A DNA stretch of 5,950 nucleotides from Cyrtobacter comes (GCF_034470605.1 NZ_JARGYT010000076.1:1-5950), one strand, 5' to 3'. Counted from the stretch's first letter, positions 1-5,906 are shown. Notes: generated from the sequence alone by a model not told the origin. Translations and numbers: made by a program.

Positions 1-142
1 CTCCTTTGGATCTTCCTAGCCCTTGCATACCAGTTTCGGTATTTTTTAAAGCATCAGCCGAATGCTGATGCGCTCTAATGATCGTAGAATCTATCATTAA
101 CCATTCATTATCACTATCCACGGCTAAGGTATCATTTGCCAT
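1..142 (-). CDS. IS5-family transposase, DDE-domain frame (orfB), partial
   Basis: Reading the minus strand from an ATG at 142 to the window edge gives 47 residues, including DSDNEWLMIDSTIIRAHQHS and, near the edge, GLGRSKG. These match the start of the IS5-family catalytic domain. The Asp of MIDST (residue 18) is the expected first acidic residue of the DDE triad, and the HQH and GRSKG motifs are family hallmarks. The second Asp and the Glu lie outside the window. This frame is -1 relative to orfA. An in-frame TAA about 15 bases upstream of the ATG means it cannot extend far into orfA without a frameshift. I could not judge whether it is translated from its own ATG, by frameshifting, or not at all. 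Confidence 0.8.
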   Translation of the reverse strand, partial: MANDTLAVDSDNEWLMIDSTIIRAHQHSADALKNTETGMQGLGRSKG

Positions 143-360
143 ATTCCAGCTTTAGCCCATCTAATAAATCTTTTATGAACTGTAGGCCATTTGCCATATT
201 CCACAGGAAGCGCTCTCCATGGCCCACCAGTTCTGGCAACACACATCACTGCTCTTATAAATCCACGGTTATCGTATCCTCTACGTCCTCTATCTCCACT
301 TTTCCCAGGTAAAATATCTTTAATAATTTCCCATTGATCATCCCTCAAGTCATATAACAT
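124..360 (-). CDS. IS5-family transposase, N-terminal frame (orfA, DUF4096-type)
   Basis: This 78-residue frame encodes the N-terminal, presumed DNA-binding part of an IS5-family transposase. The opening MLYDLRDDQWEIIKDILPGK, the later GGPWRALPVEYGKW and the ending RFIRWAKAGIW are characteristic of the DUF4096 segment. The ATG start has a GAGG ribosome binding site (366-369) five bases upstream. In full-length relatives the segment after GIW continues straight into the DDE domain. Here it ends at Met-Ile-Pro-TAG, while the DDE domain continues in another frame from about 142 downwards. The two frames overlap by only about 30 bases, and I see no classic slippery heptamer there. A disabling frameshift is therefore at least as likely as programmed frameshifting, which some IS5-family groups use. 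Confidence 0.85.
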   Translation of the reverse strand: MLYDLRDDQWEIIKDILPGKSGDRGRRGYDNRGFIRAVMCVARTGGPWRALPVEYGKWPTVHKRFIRWAKAGIWQMIP

Positions 361-410
361 TTTAGCCTCATAATGAGTTGCTAAAATAGCAGCACATAAA
401 AATCTTAAAT

Positions 411-430
411 GTCGACACCTACCTAAACCC
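411..430 (-). repeat. Candidate terminal inverted repeat of the IS5-family element
   Basis: The minus-strand sequence GGGTTTAGGTAGGTGTCGAC lies between the deaminase stop codon and the transposase leader, where the IS terminus is expected. It contains a GTCGAC palindrome (411-416). The call rests on position and GC contrast only, because the matching end is not in the window. Confidence 0.4.
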
Positions 431-1752
431 TAATATCTATATTTTTTTATCCAATCAGATAGTTTACTTTTATACATTTGCTTTATTTCATCATCGCAAA
501 AAGCTGCATCAATTCCACTTAAACAACACTGGACTAATTCATCAGACCTAAGTGGTTCTGTGCCATCTGGAAAAATATATTCACTAGAAAGACCAGCTAA
601 TGCTATTATAGATTCTTTAATTAAGCGACCTGCCATATATGGGTTATCGGAACTAAGGGCAATTTTTATTCCCTTATATTCTCTTATTAACTTAAAGAAC
701 GGATGCTGATACAATTCATCTATATATGATTTTACACCACCATGAGATTTAGATTTTGGTATCAAGTGACCATCTTTATCTGCAATAGTATGAAGGCATG
801 CTCCAAGTTTCATATTAATTAGCGGCGCCATTACTAGAGTTACATCCCTATCCATTACTTCAAAGATAGATTTTTCATCCTCAATAACTTGAAACCCATG
901 CGCCAGCCTGGTAATTGGCAACATCCTTATAACATCCATCATGTGCTCAACACCTGTCGCTTCACCACCATGCGCCTCACAACCTAACCCAATATCCCTA
1001 ACCGCTTCATATCCAGCCTTTAGGTGTGCCGGCCATCCTGATTCATCTTTTTCATGCCCAGCAGATTCTATACCAACAAATACACCAGGCTGGGCATCAT
1101 GCGCCTCTTTTAGCCATTCAGAAGCTTCTACGGCTCTATTATAAGTTGTGCTATCAGAAAGAGATGCCTGAGTTTTATTAAAGCAATGTATAAATCTTAA
1201 AATTATATCGTGTTTAGCAAATTCTATTATTTGGCGTTTAAGAAAACTGTAAAGTTTTAGACGTGCTTCTTGTGTATCTAACCCCGAGTATATTGTATAT
1301 GCTATCCTAATATTTTGCTGCAATTCAGTATAGAATACTTTTTGTTCAATACAATCATGCATATATCTTTTGAGCACAAATTCCAGGTCGCTCTCATTTT
1401 GAATACCGCCGGGAGGGTGCCTATGGCCCTGCACAGTTGCCATGATATGATCAAAACTTTTAAAACTCTGATAGTCTATGTTATATTCCAAGTTAACAGG
1501 GCCATTATCAAGGATAATTGGCTGCTTGAATATATTCGAGTAATGCTCAAACGGCGCATTAAGCTGTAAAGAATTAGGGCCGTTCCTCCAGGATACACCA
1601 CCATGTTCATTATCTATAGAGATAAACCCATTCCTCACTCCAAGATCCCAAGCGGTTCTGGGTGATATAGTACCTGGCAGGTGCACATGTATATCCACTA
1701 ACGGCAGCTCTTGTATTGCACCCAAGGTAAGAACATTAGATTTATCTGACAC
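430..1752 (-). CDS. Adenosine-deaminase-like metal-dependent hydrolase with altered substrate-contact residues
   Basis: This is a member of the adenosine/AMP deaminase branch of the amidohydrolase superfamily, a TIM-barrel zinc enzyme that removes the 6-amino group of adenosine-type substrates. Visible motifs are DIHVHLPGT (zinc ligands His22 and His24), VGIESAGHE (226-234), EAHGGE (zinc ligand His261, catalytic Glu264), RLAHG (His285) and SSDNP (zinc ligand Asp369). Two positions differ from classical enzymes. HLDG is HLPG, losing the Asp that contacts the ribose 5'-hydroxyl. The DDP motif is DNP, with Asn370 replacing the Asp that contacts purine N7. At 440 residues it is about 100 longer than bacterial Add, with extra sequence between His24 and the barrel core. 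The start is GTG (1750-1752), nine bases after an in-frame TAG and with no clear ribosome binding site. There is no signal peptide from this start. The IS abuts its stop codon. The fold is certain; the substrate is not. Confidence 0.88.
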   Translation of the reverse strand: MSDKSNVLTLGAIQELPLVDIHVHLPGTISPRTAWDLGVRNGFISIDNEHGGVSWRNGPNSLQLNAPFEHYSNIFKQPIILDNGPVNLEYNIDYQSFKSFDHIMATVQGHRHPPGGIQNESDLEFVLKRYMHDCIEQKVFYTELQQNIRIAYTIYSGLDTQEARLKLYSFLKRQIIEFAKHDIILRFIHCFNKTQASLSDSTTYNRAVEASEWLKEAHDAQPGVFVGIESAGHEKDESGWPAHLKAGYEAVRDIGLGCEAHGGEATGVEHMMDVIRMLPITRLAHGFQVIEDEKSIFEVMDRDVTLVMAPLINMKLGACLHTIADKDGHLIPKSKSHGGVKSYIDELYQHPFFKLIREYKGIKIALSSDNPYMAGRLIKESIIALAGLSSEYIFPDGTEPLRSDELVQCCLSGIDAAFCDDEIKQMYKSKLSDWIKKYRY

Positions 1753-1758
1753 GGCTAT

Positions 1759-1860
1759 CTATCTAAAATTGGAGTATCGCATATCAAGAGAATAACCAGC
1801 ATCCATTGAAGATGCGAAGGTACTATCTAGATATAAAATCGCCCGCAATATAACGCGCAT
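1759..1860 (-). other. 33-codon open frame in phase with the deaminase, ended by an amber codon
   Basis: An ATG at 1858-1860 opens a frame of 33 codons starting MRVILRAILYLDSTFASS and ending at TAG (1759-1761). It is in phase with the deaminase GTG start two codons further on (ATA GCC GTG). The first 18 residues have a positive start, a hydrophobic run and small residues, weakly like a signal peptide. It could be an N-terminal extension of the deaminase interrupted by an amber mutation, a leader peptide, or a chance frame. No proper Shine-Dalgarno sequence is visible: an AGG lies only one base before the ATG. Confidence 0.3.
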
Positions 1861-1870
1861 ACCTATTTAA

Positions 1871-1890
1871 GTCTATAGACACAACTATAG
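1871..1890. promoter_or_regulatory. Palindrome GTCTATAGAC followed by a second CTATAG
   Basis: A perfect 10-bp palindrome (1871-1880) is followed by another palindromic CTATAG (1885-1890), with centres 12 bp apart. It lies upstream of the deaminase and of the 33-codon frame. The spacing is compatible with two repressor half-sites on nearly the same DNA face, but the sequence is AT-rich and short, so chance is possible. Confidence 0.2.
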
Positions 1891-1904
1891 CTGGTCAGAA
1901 AATT

Positions 1905-1918
1905 ATTATAATTATAAT
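1905..1918. repeat. 14-bp perfect AT palindrome after the 768-residue gene
   Basis: ATTATAATTATAAT is its own reverse complement and lies 17 bases beyond the stop of the 768-residue gene, with TTTT further along the minus strand. It has no loop and no GC in the stem, so it is a poor intrinsic terminator. It may be a weak termination or structure signal, or just AT-rich sequence. No better terminator is visible in this gap. Confidence 0.2.
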
Positions 1919-1934
1919 CAGGTTTACCTTCCTC

Positions 1935-4241
1935 TTACGATTTTTGCTTAACAACACTACCGCTTCTTGATCTTTGCACTCTTGATTGCTGCGTATCCTG
2001 CACTTCTTGGTGGTCCATTGACTTCTGCGCTCCCTGTGCTTCTGCCCCCTCTTTTGACCGCCCACCCGGTTCTTCCTCTTTTATTGGTGCTGCTGCTTCT
2101 GCTACTTCCTGTTCTGATGCTTTTGGTGTCTGCTCTGGCTCTTTAGCAACTTCTTTTAATAGACGTTCTAATACCGCTTCTGGATCTTTTGCCATGTAGA
2201 GTTGCCAAAATGCCTCTGGTACACCACTAGGTTTATCTTTATAGGCGTGAGCCTTATCCAACTTTTCAAAATCGAAAGGTGGATTAAGTAGCATATTTTT
2301 TAGTTTATCCACGCCCCCACCTTCTCTTATTTTTTTAGTCAAATATTGTATAAACTTTGAATTAACATATTGGCGTTTATCACCAAACGAGTCAATAGAC
2401 ATACCTTTATTAATAAGAGCAGCCAAAGCACCATGTATACCTTTGCTATCCTCAGCAGCCACAATTAATTGAACCACTAGCAATATTTTATTACTATCAT
2501 CATAAGTGTTACCTCTATACGTATTAATATTATTAAATACATTAGTAAAGGCATTGGTATCTAACCCAATTAAGTAATTAGCAACTTGAGCACTATTATG
2601 TTTAATAATAAATTTATAGAATTCGAGCCTCTTTTTACCATCTTCTTCTAGCTTTGTACTATCTCCCTTTAACTGTTGAACTTTAATAAATAGCCTATAT
2701 AAATATGGGTTATCTCCACTTTTAGAAGACATGAACTCAATTATCTCACTCTGCATATCCTTAGATTCTTTTTTAAATGCTTCACTCAATGCTTTGAGAT
2801 CATAAGCTGTTAATCTTAATAAACCCGTTATTTCAGAGCCGTTATGATATTCATTATACATCATACTTTTACATAAAGCACGAAGTTCATCATTCTCAGA
2901 TATTATCTTAATCTTTTCAAAATTATCTTTTGATAAAAAGATGTTTAAATCCTTAATATTAGCAAGTTTGGTACTTGAGAACTTACTATATATTTGTGTT
3001 AATTCCGGAAAGTTAACCATCTCCTCATCTCTTAATTTTAGAATCTTCTCTATCAAACCTACTCTATCTTCGGCCCCAATAAGAAATTCCTTAAATTTCT
3101 CATTCTCATTTATCAACTTTGCCAATGAGGGAAAATCTCCAGCTATAGTAACTTTTGTACCGTACCCCTCAGCATTAACAAAAAACCTCTTTTTTAGCTC
3201 CACAAGCTCTTTATATGTAAAAGTTTGAGGTTTGCCAGTAGAATCTAAACCAATAATATTAAGTATTGTTGCGGCGGCTTCTAGATTATCTTGATCTATT
3301 GTTAGACCTTGAATACATAAGAAGTATGGCATTAGAATTTTATACGTCTCATTTGCTTTATTTTGTTCAGCTGATTTTAATCTTACTAATAATTGAATAA
3401 ACTCGAAGTTATATGTTGATTTGTTACCGTTAATCACTTTTGGCATATCTTCAAACCTAATTGTTGGGAACGCAGCCTTTTGTGCAGCCTTTTCTGCAAT
3501 ATCATTAAAAAACTCTATTACTAATTCCCTTCCTCCATTATCTAAACGGCTAAAGAACGTCCTCAAATTCTTTGCTAGCTCTGTAGGTTGAAATTCAGCC
3601 CTTTCCTCCAAAGACCCTAAAAAGAATTCCTGATACTTAGGGGCTTTACTAAGCAGCTCAAGCATCTCATCTCCCAGTAACTGAAGACGAACATCACTGA
3701 TATTTGTTGGTGTATTATAATCAGCATTTTGTAAAAACTGAATTGCTATATATGGTAATCCATGTGCATTAGCCTCGTTAATAAATTTTACAGCTTCATT
3801 TAATGCCCTCTCTCTATCTTTAACTTCAATTCGCTCTGTGCAGCGCTTTAATAATTCTTCATATTTCTGAATGCGCGCCTTATCCATGCCGTTTGGATCA
3901 CTAATAGCTTTTCCTCTTATAGTAACCTCATTCTTCTTCGCATCTGCTCGTCCAGCGCCGCGATCCTCTAGTGGTTTAGGAGCACCTGGTTCAGTACCAC
4001 GAAATCTATTCAGAACTGGGGCTATGACCCTATCCCTAATAAAATTACGAAACATGCCAAAGACACGACCAATTCTCTGAATAAAATTATCAGGAACGGC
4101 CGGTTGTTCCGCAGGCTGATCGGTCATCTCCACACCCGTTTCTGGTCTACCTCGCATAGTATTATATATTCTAGATATAAATCCCCTTACCGCACCAAAG
4201 AATCCTCTCCTAATAGGTTGTGGTCTATTTCCATCTTGCAT
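1935..4241 (-). CDS. Large helix-rich hypothetical protein (768 residues), possible secreted effector
   Basis: I do not recognise this family. The ATG start (4239-4241) lacks a visible ribosome binding site. The N-terminal 90 residues hold two similar basic amphipathic segments, FFGAVRGFISR (14-24) and VFGMFRNFIRD (60-70), each followed by an RG-x-PE/EP-rich stretch and joined by a Pro/Glu/Gln linker. From about 120 to 700 the sequence is rich in Leu, Ile, Lys and Glu, with no Cys pattern, Walker motif, transmembrane helix or signal peptide, and suggests an all-helical solenoid-like body. Residues 700-768 are low complexity (Glu, Gln, Ala, Ser), changing to a basic end RVQRSRSGSVVKQKS with no acidic residue. 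A disordered, basic C-terminus is typical of many VirB/VirD4 type IV secretion substrates, and the basic amphipathic start could bind membranes. Both roles are inferred. A promoter-like sequence lies just upstream. Confidence 0.8.
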   Translation of the reverse strand: MQDGNRPQPIRRGFFGAVRGFISRIYNTMRGRPETGVEMTDQPAEQPAVPDNFIQRIGRVFGMFRNFIRDRVIAPVLNRFRGTEPGAPKPLEDRGAGRADAKKNEVTIRGKAISDPNGMDKARIQKYEELLKRCTERIEVKDRERALNEAVKFINEANAHGLPYIAIQFLQNADYNTPTNISDVRLQLLGDEMLELLSKAPKYQEFFLGSLEERAEFQPTELAKNLRTFFSRLDNGGRELVIEFFNDIAEKAAQKAAFPTIRFEDMPKVINGNKSTYNFEFIQLLVRLKSAEQNKANETYKILMPYFLCIQGLTIDQDNLEAAATILNIIGLDSTGKPQTFTYKELVELKKRFFVNAEGYGTKVTIAGDFPSLAKLINENEKFKEFLIGAEDRVGLIEKILKLRDEEMVNFPELTQIYSKFSSTKLANIKDLNIFLSKDNFEKIKIISENDELRALCKSMMYNEYHNGSEITGLLRLTAYDLKALSEAFKKESKDMQSEIIEFMSSKSGDNPYLYRLFIKVQQLKGDSTKLEEDGKKRLEFYKFIIKHNSAQVANYLIGLDTNAFTNVFNNINTYRGNTYDDSNKILLVVQLIVAAEDSKGIHGALAALINKGMSIDSFGDKRQYVNSKFIQYLTKKIREGGGVDKLKNMLLNPPFDFEKLDKAHAYKDKPSGVPEAFWQLYMAKDPEAVLERLLKEVAKEPEQTPKASEQEVAEAAAPIKEEEPGGRSKEGAEAQGAQKSMDHQEVQDTQQSRVQRSRSGSVVKQKS

Positions 4242-4440
4242 AATTTGTATAATCTATTAATTTGGCAACACAACCTATGATAGAAAGTCTATGCGCAATC
4301 ATCAATACTAGAAGTAAAATAAGTGGAAAGATTCTTAGATATAAAGAAGAAGATTTCGCTGTGATGCATATGGCTATTTGAGCTAAATTAGCATAGGCAG
4401 CACCTAAAATAATTATATTAGTACTGTTTGGATTTTTACT
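4225..4440 (-). pseudogene. 71-codon open frame with an ABC-transporter H-loop-like motif; possible decayed gene remnant
   Basis: This minus-strand frame is open for 71 codons after a TGA (4441-4443) and ends at TAG 4225-4227, overlapping the first bases of the 768-residue gene. It has no start until a TTG-ATG at codons 46-47. It contains MIAHRLSII (codons 47-55), which matches the H-loop consensus IAHRLSTI of ABC-exporter ATPases. Earlier pieces SKNP and NIIILGAAYANLAQI loosely resemble the Q-loop (SQNP) and the NI-LG-A segment that follows it. The ABC signature LSGGQ and Walker B, which should lie between these pieces, are absent, so an intact domain is excluded. Alternatives are a short hydrophobic membrane peptide translationally coupled to the next gene, or chance. 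A short ATG frame just upstream (MKIFEVKIQTVLI) lies in another phase. Confidence 0.25.
4277..4305 (-). promoter_or_regulatory. Sigma70-type promoter for the 768-residue gene
   Basis: On the minus strand, TTGATG (4300-4305, 4 of 6 consensus) and TATCAT (4277-4282, 5 of 6) are separated by exactly 17 bases. Transcription would start near 4270, giving a leader of about 30 bases before the ATG at 4241. This is the best-spaced promoter I found in the window. It overlaps the 71-codon open frame described at 4225-4440, so both may not be functional. Confidence 0.45.
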
Positions 4441-4569
4441 TCAAATATTTTCATGCCATTATCCTTTAAGCTACTTTAGATGCTTCTTTGCAATTTCTAA
4501 CCGCCTTGCTTCTCTGTTTTATATTGCAATCGTCTCCTTTTAGTGTTGTTTATCCTACGCTCCATTGCT

Positions 4570-4604
4570 CTTAGCGATAGCTAAACTAGTTTATTCTAGC
4601 GAAG
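4570..4604. repeat. Imperfect inverted repeat centred on AAACTAGTTT
   Basis: A 10-bp palindrome AAACTAGTTT (4583-4592) is flanked by partly complementary arms (GCGATAG on the left, CTAGCG on the right). An RNA could fold with stems of about five, three and two pairs, broken by a bulge and a mismatch. No T-run follows on either strand, so it is not an intrinsic terminator. It may be a remnant palindromic repeat or a structured leader element. Confidence 0.25.
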
Positions 4605-4742
4605 TTAAATATTATATTAAAAAGATTGAGATAGGCTTATTTTATATAGTAATATTGTTTTTTAATCTCTAGCTTACTTAGTGTTTTATGTTACGAATAT
4701 TAATAGAATAAATCCAAATATCGTTACTTTATAAGTATTCAA

Positions 4743-4757
4743 TTAATAGCAAATTAA
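4743..4757. promoter_or_regulatory. TTAA-N7-TTAA site (CtrA-box-like)
   Basis: TTAA at 4743-4746 and TTAA at 4754-4757 are separated by exactly seven bases, the full consensus of the alphaproteobacterial response regulator CtrA, which Rickettsiales retain. It sits about 85 bases upstream of the -10-like box of the 332-residue gene. In DNA this AT-rich, such a match is expected occasionally by chance, so this is a candidate only. Confidence 0.3.
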
Positions 4758-4779
4758 TGTTCAAAACTTTGATATTTTG

Positions 4780-4797
4780 GATCACGTAGATCACGTA
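4780..4797 (+). repeat. Perfect 9-bp tandem repeat, GATCACGTA twice
   Basis: Two abutting identical copies of GATCACGTA occupy 4780-4788 and 4789-4797, in otherwise AT-rich DNA upstream of the plus-strand gene. The core GATCACGT recurs at 4921-4928 inside that gene's first codons. Tandem short repeats ahead of a weak -35 region are typical of regulator binding sites; the regulator is unknown. Confidence 0.45.
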
Positions 4798-4840
4798 TAT
4801 AAATATGCATTTATCCTAACATATTATTACTAATAGCTTT

Positions 4841-4846
4841 TATACT
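4841..4846 (+). promoter_or_regulatory. -10-like element TATACT for the 332-residue gene
   Basis: TATACT matches the -10 consensus at 5 of 6 positions and would start transcription near 4853, about 32 bases before the ATG at 4885. The best -35-like sequence, CTAACA at 4816-4821, is weak and spaced 19 bases away. This suggests an activator-dependent promoter, if it is real. Confidence 0.35.
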
Positions 4847-4884
4847 TTAGCGAAAATTAGGTTAGTTAATTTGGTTCTTTGCAT

Positions 4885-5883
4885 ATGACAAAAGATTTTT
4901 ATGATAAAAAAAATAGTATTGATCACGTCGATCAATTAGCTGAATTTTTAAAACCTGAACCCACCTCAACAGTATATCAATTATCAGAAAATTTTACACA
5001 AGAAGAAAGGGAGAAATTTGACAAACTTATTGATAATCAACAAGATATTGATATTAGTGATAGGCAGTTAGTAATCTCTGAATTAAACGAATTTTTAACA
5101 AATGCAAATTTTTTAAATTTAGATTCAGCACAGCGAAACGATATTATTGAGGAGTTTATTACAGAGTTGACAAACTCCAAAAGAGAATTGAAAGAATCTT
5201 TTACTAGATCACCTAGAAAAACATCTGTATCTACACCTGGATTTGGTGTGCAAAGTGTTGAAGTTAGAATGAAAGATTTTAGAGATGAATTAAATGAAAA
5301 ATTAACACTCCTTTTAATAGAATCTACAATATTGCAAACTTACAGTTCTATGAAGCAGAATCTTTTTGAATTTGCTTTAAAAGTAAATAAACTAAAACTT
5401 AAAACATTTATAGATTTTATAGAAAATAATACAAATCTTAATGATGTGATAATAGAAAAGATGATCGATAATGTACAAGGATTAAGACTGAGCAAATATG
5501 CTGAAGACGCGCAAGAAAATGTGATAAATGATGTGTTGTCACAAATTTTAAGCACATATTCTGTTGAAAGAGGCAATAGTTTAAGAAGATCATTCAGAAA
5601 ATACAGTGCTATTGATAAAGGAAGTACAGTTACTGATAATAAAGATACGCAACAAATACGTCATAGAAGAAAGGGTATTATAGGTGCTAGACCGATTATC
5701 ACTGAAGAGCCTTCTGAAGAAGATAAGATTGTTGCCAATATGCAAGCCCACGCTGTACTAGCGGGTATAAGTAGTAATCAAAGAGATGCAGAAGCCATGA
5801 ATCTTAATGAACTTAAGATATTTCGTCATGCGCAAATCTTTCACAAAACACTAGGCACTGTTAACAAAGGTTTTGCCAAATAA
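4885..5883 (+). CDS. Hypothetical helix-rich protein (332 residues)
   Basis: I do not recognise this family. I chose the ATG at 4885 (MTKDFYDKK); a TTG two codons earlier (4879) is in frame but less likely, and neither has a good Shine-Dalgarno sequence. The protein looks soluble and cytoplasmic, or exported without a cleaved signal: no signal peptide, transmembrane segment or enzyme motif is visible. Residues 1-100 are acidic and helical. A basic Ser/Thr-rich linker follows (about 100-118, with SPRKTSVSTPG), then a helical block (about 125-225), then a basic stretch (about 233-268, with RRSFRKYS and RHRRKG), and a final helical part. The basic stretches could bind nucleic acid or phospholipid, but this is inference. 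It is divergent from the 768-residue gene across a shared control region, and 36 bases precede the next gene on the same strand, consistent with an operon. Confidence 0.78.
   Translation: MTKDFYDKKNSIDHVDQLAEFLKPEPTSTVYQLSENFTQEEREKFDKLIDNQQDIDISDRQLVISELNEFLTNANFLNLDSAQRNDIIEEFITELTNSKRELKESFTRSPRKTSVSTPGFGVQSVEVRMKDFRDELNEKLTLLLIESTILQTYSSMKQNLFEFALKVNKLKLKTFIDFIENNTNLNDVIIEKMIDNVQGLRLSKYAEDAQENVINDVLSQILSTYSVERGNSLRRSFRKYSAIDKGSTVTDNKDTQQIRHRRKGIIGARPIITEEPSEEDKIVANMQAHAVLAGISSNQRDAEAMNLNELKIFRHAQIFHKTLGTVNKGFAK
4918..4936. repeat. Inverted repeat ATTGATC-N5-GATCAAT in the early coding region
   Basis: Seven-base arms (4918-4924 and 4930-4936) flank ACGTC. The element overlaps the third GATCACGT copy and lies within codons 12-18 of the 332-residue gene. 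It could be a downstream operator or an mRNA hairpin near the start codon, or simply a consequence of the encoded residues. Confidence 0.3.
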
Positions 5884-5906
5884 TGGAAAAGATGCAATAT
5901 TATATT

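Larger units (their letters stand above)
1..430 (-). mobile_element. IS5-family insertion sequence, partial (left part only; continues past the window start)
   Basis: Two minus-strand frames together read as an IS5-family transposase of the IS427-like, two-frame type: an N-terminal DUF4096-type segment, then the start of the DDE catalytic domain with an MIDST motif. The upstream terminus probably lies at about 428-430. There, immediately after the deaminase coding sequence, the minus strand reads GGGTTTAGGTAGGTGTCGAC, a plausible terminal inverted repeat. IS427-group elements usually duplicate a TA on insertion, and a TA (431-432) abuts this end. The other end is outside the window, so the inverted repeat and target duplication cannot be confirmed. 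Family assignment is firm; subgroup and exact boundary are inferred. Confidence 0.8.
4242..4878. other. 637-base divergent intergenic region
   Basis: This region separates two genes transcribed away from each other and contains no intact gene, tRNA or rRNA that I can support. On the left are the minus-strand promoter-like sequence and the 71-codon frame. The middle (about 4470-4600) is less AT-rich than its surroundings, has several short frames broken by stops on both strands, and looks like decayed coding DNA. The right part is very AT-rich and holds the repeat, TTAA pair and -10-like box placed for the plus-strand gene. Its length is unusual enough to suggest gene loss followed by reuse as control DNA. 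Confidence 0.6.

Noticed and set aside
941..1569. Plus-strand open frames at 941-1144 and 1315-1569
   Set aside because: Both lie entirely inside the deaminase gene on the opposite strand, have no family features, and are best explained as shadows of its codons.
2941..4080. Plus-strand open frames at 2941-3228 and 3871-4080
   Set aside because: They lie antisense within the 768-residue gene, with no ribosome binding site or recognisable motif.
430..4241. RADAR-like defence pair (deaminase RdrB with ATPase RdrA)
   Set aside because: The deaminase is much shorter than RdrB, and the neighbouring 768-residue protein has no Walker A/B or other AAA+ motif, so a RADAR system is not supported.
4470..4571. 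34-codon plus-strand frame in the divergent intergenic region
   Set aside because: It has no ATG or ribosome binding site and no recognisable motif. The opposite strand here also shows only short frames broken by stops, so it is treated as decayed or noncoding DNA.
4879..4884. TTG start for the 332-residue gene
   Set aside because: An ATG occurs two codons later, and no ribosome binding site favours the TTG, so the ATG at 4885 was preferred.
5340..5576. Minus-strand open frame of 78 codons
   Set aside because: It is antisense to the 332-residue gene, Ser/Phe/Ile-rich as expected from reversing Lys/Glu/Asn/Asp codons, and has no supporting signal.
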